Below, piece by piece: positions 55,061 through 64,000 of a stretch of DNA of 64,000 nucleotides. The notes beneath the pieces were generated by a model. It was not told the DNA's origin. It searched no databases and saw only the letters and a list, made by a program, of their open reading frames with translations. This stretch comes from Methylobacterium sp. Leaf465 (GTDB lineage: Bacteria > Pseudomonadota > Alphaproteobacteria > Rhizobiales > Beijerinckiaceae). The DNA lies in NCBI RefSeq assembly GCF_001424705.1, contig NZ_LMRA01000004.1, positions 1-64,000 of the forward strand, written 5' to 3'. The position numbers were made by a program, and so were the translations under genes. Every line of letters starts with the position of its first letter. Position 1 is the first letter of the stretch.

Positions 55061-55507
55061 GGTTCGGGCTCCTGGCCGCGTCCGGCCGGAGGGCCAAGGC
55101 GCGGCGACAAACGGGGGATCGCGGACGCTGCGGCCTCGGCCGGCCCACCCGCGACGAACCCATGCGACAGCACAGGCGGTGCCGGAGTGCAAGCGCTTCC
55201 CTGATCTGCCGGGGGCGAGACCCCTGGTCGCGGCGGGGGCCGGAACATGTCGGGACGGGGCGTCGCGCCCGGGGTTTCCATGGAGGCGTTCAGGTTTCGC
55301 TAGGCATGAGTCGACGGGACGGCCGCGGTTTTGGGTCCGCGCGGCCCGCCGCAACGTTCGATGCAACACAAAGAGACCGCCCGGCGGCGGTCTCGCCCGT
55401 TGCAGGAACGCTCATTCGTGTACGCCTGGATCCGATACAGGTTTTCCGACCCCGCGCGGCCATCGAGACGGCACCCGCGCGGCGACGTCGCTCAAGGCGA
55501 CCTGACC
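55061..55507. other. Divergent intergenic region between apbC and the diguanylate cyclase gene
   Basis: 447 bp without a supported gene. It must contain the promoters for apbC (minus) and the cyclase (plus). Two GGAAC sites at about 55243 and 55404 lack CGTT at 16-17 bp, so no EcfG promoter is called. Confidence 0.4.
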
Positions 55508-56791
<1,284 letters not shown>

Positions 56792-56856
56792 GCCCACGAT
56801 CCGGTTGCCGATGATCGCGCCGGAAACCCTTTCGACGAGTTGGAGACTGCGATCCC

Positions 56857-57360
56857 ATGCACCAGGGCAACCACCGCGACCACGAGGGCGCCAAGAAGCT
56901 GTTCGCCCTCATCAAGGACGTCAAGGTCGCGATGATGACCACCGCCGACCAGGACGGGAAGCTCTACAGCCGCCCGATGTGGTGCCAGGAGGCGGACGAG
57001 AACGGCGACCTGTGGTTCTTCACCAAGCTGCACTCCCCGAAGACCGCCGAGATCAGCAAGGACAACCAGATCAACCTCGCCTACTCGGATCCGTCGAGCC
57101 AGACCTACGTCTCGATCGCCGGCAAGGCCGAGATCGTCACCGACGAGGCGGTCATCAACGACAAGTGGAGCGAGAGCCTGAAGACCTGGTTCCCCAACGG
57201 GAAGGAGGATCCCGAGGTCGCCCTGCTGCGCGTCCATCCCGAGAAGGGCGAATACTGGGACAGCCCGAACGCCACGATGCTGCACATCTACGGCTACGTG
57301 AAGGCCGCGCTGACCGGCGAGTCGCCCAAGACCGAGACCAAGAAGGTCGACCTCGCCTGA
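56857..57360 (+). CDS. Pyridoxamine 5'-phosphate oxidase-like general stress protein
   Basis: This 167-residue split-barrel flavoprotein of the GS26 type (general stress protein 26 / YwmF-like) has FALIKDVKVAMMTTADQDGKLYSRPMWCQE, WFFTKLHSPKTAEISKDNQINLAYSDPSSQTYVSIAGKAEIV and the WSESLKTWFPNGKEDPEVALLRVHPEKGEYWDSP block. Such proteins bind FMN or F420 and are induced by starvation or salt in bacteria; the substrate is unknown. A start with a GGAGAC Shine-Dalgarno is visible. No EcfG-type promoter was seen in the 65 bp before it. Confidence 0.88.
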   Translation: MHQGNHRDHEGAKKLFALIKDVKVAMMTTADQDGKLYSRPMWCQEADENGDLWFFTKLHSPKTAEISKDNQINLAYSDPSSQTYVSIAGKAEIVTDEAVINDKWSESLKTWFPNGKEDPEVALLRVHPEKGEYWDSPNATMLHIYGYVKAALTGESPKTETKKVDLA

Positions 57361-57587
57361 ATCGGACGCCCGTGTCGTGCCGGAGGGCGGCGTGCCGAAG
57401 GGCGCGCCGCCCTCTTGGTTCGTAGAGTGCCGTCTGCGGACAGGCATCGCGCCGGAACGACGCGCGTGGCCTGGCCTCATCCCGGGGGCGGGCAGGGGAG
57501 CCGCGCCGGGCCCACCGGCGACAGGCACGCGGGCTGCGTCCCTGCCGATTGCCGGGAAATCCGGCACGCGGGCGGCGGCGCGAAAGA

Positions 57588-57609
57588 CAAGCGTCCCGTG
57601 GGACGCTTG
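57588..57609 (-). terminator. 9-bp hairpin downstream of the molybdoenzyme gene
   Basis: CAAGCGTCC and GGACGCTTG form a perfect stem around CGTG, 44 bp beyond the stop of the minus-strand oxidoreductase. On that strand it is followed by TCTTTCG, a short U-rich run. Confidence 0.6.
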
Positions 57610-57652
57610 CGCGCCTCGGTTCGAGGGGTCGCCCCGCTCGCCGGCGACGCCC

Positions 57653-59815
57653 TCAATTCGCCCGCGCGACCTCGACGAGATTGTCCGAGAAGGACGGTGC
57701 GTGGCCCATGTCGGTGAAGGCCCCCGACGAGATGCTGTTGACGGTCCCCTCATTGAGTTGGCGCCAGTAGCCCAGCGTCGCGACCACGATGCCGGCCTTC
57801 ACGTCGTCGGTGATGCGCGCCACGCCCTTGAAGGCGCCGCGATCGTTGGCGACCTGGACCCGGTCGCCGTCCCGGATGCCGCGGGCATCGGCGTCGTGCT
57901 GGCTGATCATGACGAACTGCTCGCCCTGGCCCTTCTGCTTGTCCTCCATGTTCGCGTAGCAGGAGTTCAGGAAGTAGTGGCTCTTGGGCGAGACGATGTT
58001 GAGCGGGAAGCGCTTGGCCAGCTCCGGGTCGTTGGTGTGGGACTCGCGCGGGCCCAGGTAGTCGGGCAGCGGGTCGAGGGCCTCGCCGGGCTGGAAGCCC
58101 TCGTACATCTGACGGAACGGCGGGGCGACGAAGTTCGTGGCACCCTCGACCATCAACATGCACTTGCCGGTTGGCGTCGGGAAGTTGCCTTCCTTATGTG
58201 GTGCCCGGTCGTCCGGCGTACCGACCTTAAGTCGGGCGAAGCCGTGCGCGCGCATGTACTGGAGGTCGATGCCCTCGCAGGCCGGGGCGTTCCAGTCGAC
58301 GTAGTGCTCCAGGCACTCCGTGTCGGTCCACTTGAAGTTCTCTTCCTCGAAGCCGAGCCGCGCGGCGAGCTGACGGAAGATCTCGTTGTTCGGGATCGCC
58401 TCGCCGGGCGCGTCCGCACACTTGGTGTTGTAGGTCAGGTAGAGGTGGCCCCAGGACAGAATCATGTCCTCCATCTCCGCCCCCATCGTGGCCGGGAGCA
58501 GGATGTCGGCGTAGGAGGCGGTATCCGAGATGAAGTGCTCGGCGGAGACCATGAACAGGTCCTCGCGCATCAGCCCTTCGACGATTTTGTCGGTCTCGGG
58601 CGCCTGCGTGACCGGGTTCGAATTCCAGCACATCATCGACATGATCGGCGGGTCGAGCTTCATCTCGCCGGTGAGCGCGCGTCCGATCTGCAGGTTGCTG
58701 ACGACGCGGGTCCCCTCCGGGATCAGGTCGGGCCGGCACATGACGTCGAACTTGTAGGGGTGCTCCCAGACGCCGAACTGCGTGACGCCGCCGCCGACGT
58801 GGCGCCAGGCGCCCGTGAGCGCCGGAATGCAGGTGACGGCACGGATCGTCTGGCCGCCGCCGTAGTGGCGCTCCAGCGCCACGCCCATGCGGATGCCCAC
58901 CGGCTGCTCGGTCGCCATCTCGCGGGCGAGCTTGCGGATCTCCGCGGCCGGGACGCCGGTGATTGCGGCGGCCCATTCCGGCGTGCGGGTGCTGGCCCGC
59001 TCCTTCAGCTCCTCGAAGCCGACCGTGTGGTTGTCGACGTAGTCCTGGTCGACGAGGCCCTGCTCGATGATGGAATTGATCAGCGCCATGGCCAGCGCCC
59101 CGTCCGTGCCGGGCTTCGGCGCGATGTGCCAGTCGGCCGCCTTCGCCGTGCGCGAGGCGTAGGTGTCGATGACGACGACCTTGGCTCCCTTTTTTTGGGC
59201 GTCCTTGACGATAGCCCAGTGGTGTAGGTTCGTGCTGACCGAGTTGCAGGCCCAGATCACGATGTACTTGGAGTGGATGTAGCTGTCCGGGTCGAGGCCG
59301 GCGGTCGGGCCGACGGTGAGCAGCCACGCCGTGCAGGACCCCTCGCCGCAGAAGGTCCGCTCCATCACCGTGGCGCCCATCCGGTTGAAGAAGGCGTCGC
59401 CGCCGTTCAGCCCGTGCACGAGGCCCTGGTTGCCGAGATAGCTGTAGGGCGCGATGGCCTGCGGCCCGTGCTGATCGATGATCGCCTTCCAGCGCGTCAC
59501 GATGGTGTCGAGGGCCTCGTCCCAGGTGATGCGCTCGAACTGCTTGGAGCCCTTCGGCCCGACCCGCTTCATCGGATAGAGAAGCCGGTCCGGGTGGTAG
59601 TGGCGCTTCTCGTAGTCCTTCAGCTTCACGCAGAGACCGCCGCGGGTCATCGGGTGATCCGGGTTGCCCCGAACCCCGATGAGTTCGCCGTCCTTCACCT
59701 CGAACAGCATCGAGCAGGTGTCGGGGCAATCGTGCGGGCAGCCGCCGAAGAAGGTTTCGGTCAGGCTCTCGGCCTCGGCGACGATCAGGGAGTCGGGCTT
59801 GACGATCTCGTTCAT
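57653..59815 (-). CDS. Molybdopterin oxidoreductase (DMSO reductase superfamily)
   Basis: This 720-residue bis-MGD enzyme has an N-terminal 4Fe-4S site Cys26, Cys30, Cys34 and Cys62 (GCPHDCPDTC ... GGLCVK; C-x3-C-x3-C-x27-C). The catalytic region is RTFCGEGSCTAW and the cofactor-binding stretch TLPATMGAEMED-like; the molydopterin C-terminal domain ends VAHGDRVQVANDRG-like. No TAT signal is present, so it is probably cytoplasmic. It resembles stand-alone formate-dehydrogenase-like and BisC-type proteins. No small Fe-S or membrane partner is adjacent, so electron acceptor and substrate are unknown. Confidence 0.88.
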   Translation of the reverse strand: MNEIVKPDSLIVAEAESLTETFFGGCPHDCPDTCSMLFEVKDGELIGVRGNPDHPMTRGGLCVKLKDYEKRHYHPDRLLYPMKRVGPKGSKQFERITWDEALDTIVTRWKAIIDQHGPQAIAPYSYLGNQGLVHGLNGGDAFFNRMGATVMERTFCGEGSCTAWLLTVGPTAGLDPDSYIHSKYIVIWACNSVSTNLHHWAIVKDAQKKGAKVVVIDTYASRTAKAADWHIAPKPGTDGALAMALINSIIEQGLVDQDYVDNHTVGFEELKERASTRTPEWAAAITGVPAAEIRKLAREMATEQPVGIRMGVALERHYGGGQTIRAVTCIPALTGAWRHVGGGVTQFGVWEHPYKFDVMCRPDLIPEGTRVVSNLQIGRALTGEMKLDPPIMSMMCWNSNPVTQAPETDKIVEGLMREDLFMVSAEHFISDTASYADILLPATMGAEMEDMILSWGHLYLTYNTKCADAPGEAIPNNEIFRQLAARLGFEEENFKWTDTECLEHYVDWNAPACEGIDLQYMRAHGFARLKVGTPDDRAPHKEGNFPTPTGKCMLMVEGATNFVAPPFRQMYEGFQPGEALDPLPDYLGPRESHTNDPELAKRFPLNIVSPKSHYFLNSCYANMEDKQKGQGEQFVMISQHDADARGIRDGDRVQVANDRGAFKGVARITDDVKAGIVVATLGYWRQLNEGTVNSISSGAFTDMGHAPSFSDNLVEVARAN

Positions 59816-60227
59816 GTGTCCTCCACGGCCGAGCGTCCCGTCTTATTGTTCCTGACGAGCCGGCCCGATGCCCAGGCAGGATGCACTCAAGTGCGAACAA
59901 CTCCAAATTCCGTTTCGGCCAAGAATCCCGTTTCGGCCAAGCATTCCGTTTCGGTGAAGGCGGGATCGCGCTCGGACCGAGATTCGCGTCCGCGCCGCGC
60001 TGCGAAGCGGCGAGGTCGGGTCGCGGGCAGTCGTTGAGAACCTGCCCTCAGCGTGGGGCACCGGTGACGTGGATGCCGCCGCGGCACCCGCCATCGCCCG
60101 AACCGGCCGGGTCGCCGCCTCGCCCACAGCCGCACCCCCAACCGCTCTGCGTCACCGATTGACTCGGCCCGCGGTGCCGTGCGCCTCTGCGGCCGCGCGG
60201 ACGCCCGGGGGCGCCGCCTGAGGGGCC
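59816..60227. other. Gene-free stretch with a small repeat upstream of pncB
   Basis: 412 bp between the divergent molybdoenzyme and pncB genes. It carries three 18-bp tandem units (listed separately) but no supported gene. It must contain both promoters. Confidence 0.45.
59908..59961 (+). repeat. 18-bp tandem repeat (three units)
   Basis: Units begin at 59908, 59926 and 59944 with the shared core CCGTTTCGGCCAAG; the third has TG in place of CC. They lie 92 bp before the molybdoenzyme start (minus strand) and 266 bp before pncB. Repeats of this kind can be tandem regulator sites or a replication-slippage product. Confidence 0.7.
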
Positions 60228-61532
60228 GTGATCCGAACCATGCTCGATCTTGCCACGCGGGTGTACAACCACAGCTTCAAGATCGACCCGATCGTCCGGT
60301 CCCTGCTCGACACGGACTTCTACAAGCTCCTGATGGCGCAGACGATCTTCCGCCGCCATCGCGACGCCCGCGTCACCTTCGGCATCCAGAACCGCTCGCG
60401 GCAGGTGCGGCTGGCCACGTTCGTCGATGCCGGCGAGCTGCGCGAGCAGCTCGACCATGCCCGCTCGGTGCGCCTGAGCCGGGGCGAATCCACCTGGCTG
60501 CGCGGCAACACCTTCTATGGCCAGCGCCAGATGTTCTCGGCCGACTTCATGGACTGGCTGGAGGGCTTCCGCCTGCCGGATTACGAGCTGGAGGCGCGGG
60601 ACGGGCAGTACGTCCTGACCTTCCACGGCGCCTGGCTCGAGACCACCATGTGGGAGGTGCCGGCCCTCGCCATCCTCAACGAGCTGCGCACGCGCGGCGT
60701 CGTGCGCCACCTCGGCAAGCTCGACCTGCAGGTGCTCTATGCCCGGGCCATGACCCGGGTCTGGGAGAAGATCGAGCGGCTGCAGCGCCTGCCCGGCCTG
60801 TCCATCGCGGATTTCGGGACCCGGCGCCGCCACGGCTTCCTGTGGCAGGACTGGTGCGTCGAGGCGATGCACGAGGCCCTGGGCGACCGCTTCCTCGGCA
60901 CCTCGAACTGCCTCATCGCCCTGCGCCGCGAGGTCGAGGCGGTCGGCACCAACGCCCACGAGTTGCCGATGGTCTACGCGGCGCTGGCCGACGACGATGC
61001 GGGCCTCGCCCGCGCGCCCTACGCGGTACTGGCCGACTGGCAGCAGGACTACGCCGGCAACCTCCTGGTGATGCTGCCCGACACCTACGGCACAACGGGC
61101 TTCCTGGCGAACGCCCCCGACTGGATGAACGCCTGGACGGGCATCCGCATCGACTCGAAGGAGCCGATCGCGGGCGGCGAGGAGGCCATCGCCTGGTGGC
61201 GCTCCCGGGGCTCCGACCCGCGCGAAAAGCTCGCGATCTTCTCCGACGGGCTCGACATCGACACCATCGAGGCGATCCACGCCCATTTCCACGGCCGGAT
61301 GCGGATCGGCTACGGCTGGGGCACACTGCTCACCAACGACTTCCGCGGCCTGGTGCCGGACGGCCGCCTCGACCCGATCTCCATCGTCTGCAAGGTGATC
61401 GCCGCCGACGGCCGGCCCACCGTGAAGATCTCCGACAATCCGTCGAAGGCGATCGGCCCGGCCGAGGAGATCAAGCGCTACACCCGCGTCTTCGGCGCCG
61501 CGGGGCAGGCCGCGATGCCGGTCCTGGTCTGA
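60228..61532 (+). CDS. pncB: Nicotinate phosphoribosyltransferase
   Basis: PncB converts nicotinate and PRPP to nicotinate mononucleotide in NAD salvage. The 434-residue enzyme shows [17 protein letters not shown] (substrate-loop region), [40 protein letters not shown], and [15 protein letters not shown] with the PRPP-loop Arg cluster. [25 protein letters not shown] and [16 protein letters not shown] are also present. GTG 60228 (with GAGGGG upstream) or ATG 60240 starts it. It is convergent with the chemoreceptor gene with 6 bp between. Confidence 0.94.
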   Translation: MIRTMLDLATRVYNHSFKIDPIVRSLLDTDFYKLLMAQTIFRRHRDARVTFGIQNRSRQVRLATFVDAGELREQLDHARSVRLSRGESTWLRGNTFYGQRQMFSADFMDWLEGFRLPDYELEARDGQYVLTFHGAWLETTMWEVPALAILNELRTRGVVRHLGKLDLQVLYARAMTRVWEKIERLQRLPGLSIADFGTRRRHGFLWQDWCVEAMHEALGDRFLGTSNCLIALRREVEAVGTNAHELPMVYAALADDDAGLARAPYAVLADWQQDYAGNLLVMLPDTYGTTGFLANAPDWMNAWTGIRIDSKEPIAGGEEAIAWWRSRGSDPREKLAIFSDGLDIDTIEAIHAHFHGRMRIGYGWGTLLTNDFRGLVPDGRLDPISIVCKVIAADGRPTVKISDNPSKAIGPAEEIKRYTRVFGAAGQAAMPVLV

Positions 61533-61538
61533 GCGCGC

Positions 61539-62678
61539 TCACTCCGGCGTCTGGACGATGACACCGTACCAGCCGAGGCCCGCATAGGTCTCGTAGCCCG
61601 GCGTGCGGTGGAAGGCGACGATCCGGCCGGTCCGGGGATCCTGGTCGGCGCCGCTCAGCCGCCCGCCGGCGGCCAGCGGCAGGTTTTCCTCCAAGACGCC
61701 GCACCCGTCCGAGGCGGCGATCACCCGGTTGCGCGCGTCAACGAGGAGCACGCGGGTGCGAGTCCGGTCCTCCTGCGCCACCCGCACGCCGTCGACGATG
61801 GCCCGGGCCTGGGCCTGCCAGTCGAAGTGGATCGCCAGGACGCCGATCGGCCCGGCCCGGCTGTCGCCGTCCGCGCGGACGCTCGCGCAGTAGGTCGCCA
61901 CCTGCGCCCCGCCGAGACCGGGCTGCCCCATGACATCGGCGGCGACGTAGGCCTCCCCGTCGGGGAGGGCGGCGGCGCGCCGGAACCAGTCCTGGTCGGC
62001 GACGTTGCGGCCGATGAGGCCGGGATAGCGGTTGGGGCGTCCGTGGGCGATCACGTTGCCCTTCAGGTCGCAGAGCCAGAGGTCCAGATAGACCGTGTAG
62101 GCGTCGAGGATGATGCCCAGCCGCCGGGTCGCGTGGGTGGCGGCTTCCGGGCTTGGTTCCGCCGCGCAGGCGACCAGGGCCGCGTCGGTGGCCCACCAGC
62201 GCACGTCGCAGGTGCGCTCGTAGAGGTTGCGGTCGATGAGTTCGACGGCGTTGAGCGCGAGGTCGATCAGCCGTTGGGTCTGGGACTCGTCGGCGAAGCT
62301 CCGGACCCGGACCTGGAGACCGGCGATGCGGTTCGAGAGTTCGACCTCGAGGGCGCGGGCGACGGTCTCGACCTCGGCGCCGATCGCCCGCACCTCCTGC
62401 GCCACCACCGAGAAGCCGCGGCCCATCTCGCCGGCCCGGGAGGCCTCGATCAGGGCGTTGAGAGCGAGCATCTTCACCTGGCCGGTGATCGACTGGATGC
62501 GCCGGCTCTTGTCCGAGGCGATGCGCTGGAGCGCCGCGATCTCGGTGGCAATGCCCCGCAGGTTGGTGGCATCGGCCACGCCGGGTCCCGTGCCAGCATC
62601 ACTCGCCGTGTCGTGCACACCTGCCTCCAGCCATCGTCGGACGGGCCCCGTCCCCTCGCTGTCGAACACCGTACGCAA
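61539..62678 (-). CDS. Soluble chemoreceptor with N-terminal signalling hairpin and C-terminal cache-like domain
   Basis: This 379-residue protein has no membrane helix. Residues ~40-110 contain a shortened chemoreceptor signalling tip: IQSITGQVKMLALNALIEASRAGEMGRGFSVVAQEVRAIG, where canonical receptors have QTNLLALNAAIEAARAGE. Residues ~150-370 form a PAS/cache-like beta domain preceded by the helical motif LYERTCDVRWWATD. This is the reverse of usual receptor order. It would sense a cytosolic ligand or redox state and may signal to CheA or another partner. No che genes are nearby. Confidence 0.85.
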   Translation of the reverse strand: MRTVFDSEGTGPVRRWLEAGVHDTASDAGTGPGVADATNLRGIATEIAALQRIASDKSRRIQSITGQVKMLALNALIEASRAGEMGRGFSVVAQEVRAIGAEVETVARALEVELSNRIAGLQVRVRSFADESQTQRLIDLALNAVELIDRNLYERTCDVRWWATDAALVACAAEPSPEAATHATRRLGIILDAYTVYLDLWLCDLKGNVIAHGRPNRYPGLIGRNVADQDWFRRAAALPDGEAYVAADVMGQPGLGGAQVATYCASVRADGDSRAGPIGVLAIHFDWQAQARAIVDGVRVAQEDRTRTRVLLVDARNRVIAASDGCGVLEENLPLAAGGRLSGADQDPRTGRIVAFHRTPGYETYAGLGWYGVIVQTPE

Positions 62679-63170
62679 CCAAGCTTAGAGTTCCATTAAA
62701 ACCAATCGCTGCGCCTGCACATCCCAAAATAGACCCCGAAATTATCTTATGTTTCGCGCAGGCGTCCTAATACAGACATAGAATTCGCGCAGTCCAAGCA
62801 CGTCTCCATACGGCGTCGAACACGATCGGCCCATCCTACCCGGACGCGATCAGGTCGAACTGTCCTCGGCGCAAGACACGCCCAAGGATCGACGAAGCGC
62901 TCGTCCTCCCGCTGGCACCCGAACGTTCAGGATGACGGCGTCCAGGCGGACGGATACGCGGCAACCCCGGGCGGACGGCGCGAAGACCGGTGCGGCGCCG
63001 CCGCTCAGCTATGCATCGGAGGCAGGCTCAACCCGCCTCGATCACGGTTTCGCGACGAGATGAACCCCTGGGAGGGATCGATTCGCGCGCGCGGGTCGTT
63101 CTCACCGCGTCGGTGCCGGCCACGTCCCACGTCGGCGGCCCGCGCGTCGCGTCTCGAACACGGAATCGGA
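62679..63170. other. Gene-free AT-rich stretch before the AI-2E permease gene
   Basis: 492 bp; the first ~120 bp are clearly AT-richer than the window (for example CCATTAAAACC and ATTATCTTATG) and probably hold the promoter for the minus-strand chemoreceptor and perhaps upstream control of the permease. No ORF with Shine-Dalgarno support. Confidence 0.45.
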
Positions 63171-64000
63171 ATGGCCCTGCGATCCCCCCCGAAGCCGTCC
63201 CTCGTCCCCCCGCGACCCACGCGCATCGCGGCCGCCGGCACGCCGACCCAGGCCGTGACGTCGCCGATCATCGTCGCCGCCCTGATCATGGTGGGACTGT
63301 ATGTCGGCCGCGACGTCCTCATCCCGATCGCCATCGCGATCCTGCTCTCCTTCGTCCTCGGCCCCCTGGTGAACCTGCTGCGGCGCTGGCATTTCGGCCG
63401 CTTCCTCTCGGTGGCGGCCTCGGTCCTCCTGGCGCTGGGCACCGCCGCCGCCCTGGCGACGCTGATCGGCGTGCAGCTCGCCGACATCGCCAAGGACGTG
63501 CCGCGCTACCGCAGCACGATCGAGCGCAAGATCGAGGGCCTCAACGACACGCCCGCCGGGCGCCTGGCCGGCTACGTCGCCAGCATCGGCCGGACGATGC
63601 ACGAGAGCCACGAGGAACCGAAGCCCGAAACCAAGCCGGAATCCCAGGCCAATCCGGCCCCGCCCGAGAAGGCGATCCTGGTGGAGGTCAAGGAGCGCGT
63701 GCCGGGTCCGGTGACCATGGCGGGCACGCTGATCTCGCCCATCCTGCACCCCCTCGCCACCATCGGCATCGTCTTCGTGGTGCTGCTCTTCCTGCTGATG
63801 CAGCGGGAGGACCTGCGCGACCGGATGATCCGGCTCGCCGGCTCCAGCGACCTCCACCGCACCACCGTGGCGATGGACGACGCCGCCAAGCGCCTCAGCC
63901 GCTACTTCCTGGTCCAGCTCGGCCTCAACGCCTCTTTCGGCCTCGTGGTCGGGATCGGGCTGTACCTCCTCGGCGTGCCGAATCCCGTCCTGTGGGGCAT
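63171..64000 (+). CDS. AI-2E family transporter, N-terminal part (runs off window)
   Basis: At least 276 residues of an inner-membrane permease of the AI-2E family (YhhQ/TqsA type). The N terminus PIIVAALIMVGLYVGRDVLIPIAIAILLSFVLGPLVNLLRRW is followed by LSVAASVLLALGTAAALATLIGVQLADIAKDVPRYRSTIERKI. A Glu/Lys/Pro linker (about 140-170) follows, then HPLATIGIVFVVLLFLLMQREDLRDRMIRL and further helices. The frame is open to the end of the window, so the C-terminal third is not seen. Family substrates include AI-2 and small charged molecules; not determinable here. Start ATG 63171. Confidence 0.88.
   Translation, partial: MALRSPPKPSLVPPRPTRIAAAGTPTQAVTSPIIVAALIMVGLYVGRDVLIPIAIAILLSFVLGPLVNLLRRWHFGRFLSVAASVLLALGTAAALATLIGVQLADIAKDVPRYRSTIERKIEGLNDTPAGRLAGYVASIGRTMHESHEEPKPETKPESQANPAPPEKAILVEVKERVPGPVTMAGTLISPILHPLATIGIVFVVLLFLLMQREDLRDRMIRLAGSSDLHRTTVAMDDAAKRLSRYFLVQLGLNASFGLVVGIGLYLLGVPNPVLWG

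Overview
The window is high-GC DNA from an alphaproteobacterium, most likely Hyphomicrobiales and plausibly a Methylobacterium relative. Supporting signs are the gene order bamE / cytochrome bc1 chaperone / DUF177 / plsX / fabH / ihfA / merR, a mitochondrial-type NDUFS4-like complex I subunit, an HWE-type histidine kinase, a perfect match to the alphaproteobacterial general-stress promoter (GGAAC-N17-CGTT), and several TTG starts. No phage, IS element, CRISPR array or conjugative gene was recognised; it reads as ordinary chromosome. GC-rich composition creates very long open frames antisense to real genes, and these were not annotated.

Layout. 0-19 kb holds sensing and stress genes: a CsbD-like protein, a YidB-like protein, two paralogous PAS hybrid histidine kinases (1.4-4.3 and 16.2-18.6 kb), a LysR/PACE-efflux divergent pair, a periplasmic PRC-barrel protein, catalase-peroxidase katG, a VIT-type Fe/Mn transporter, a His/Met-rich secreted peptide behind the general-stress promoter, tRNA-Ile(CAT), an Old Yellow Enzyme, a GAF/PAS/HWE kinase with a HAD phosphatase, and a small NepR-like protein. 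18.7-24.4 kb is the conserved envelope/lipid block (bamE; bc1 chaperone, DUF177, plsX, fabH, ihfA, merR). 24.6-29.6 kb is the prkA-yeaH-spoVR cluster. 29.8-35.6 kb carries small membrane proteins, the NDUFS4-like subunit, tRNA-Pro(TGG), a two-gene small-protein unit, a glutathione transferase, a metallo-beta-lactamase-fold protein, a glycosyltransferase and a rhodanese.

35.6-47.1 kb contains two RND efflux systems separated by tRNA-Pro(GGG): an adaptor plus HAE1-type pump without its own outer-membrane channel, then a complete heavy-metal-type adaptor/pump/channel operon. 47.3-55.1 kb is housekeeping: gyrA, coaD, two cyclophilins flanking a small secreted protein, an EamA transporter, mobA and an Mrp/ApbC Fe-S carrier. 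55.5-64 kb has a membrane diguanylate cyclase, a flavin/PLP-oxidase-like stress protein, a stand-alone molybdopterin oxidoreductase, pncB, a soluble chemoreceptor with reversed domain order, and the start of an AI-2E family permease.

The themes are signal transduction (three histidine kinases, a diguanylate cyclase, a chemoreceptor, a NepR-like protein), oxidative and metal stress, and efflux. The most useful leads are the NepR-like ORF beside the kinases, the palindromic general-stress promoter in front of the His/Met-rich peptide, the 16-bp palindrome at 13115, and the reversed-architecture chemoreceptor.
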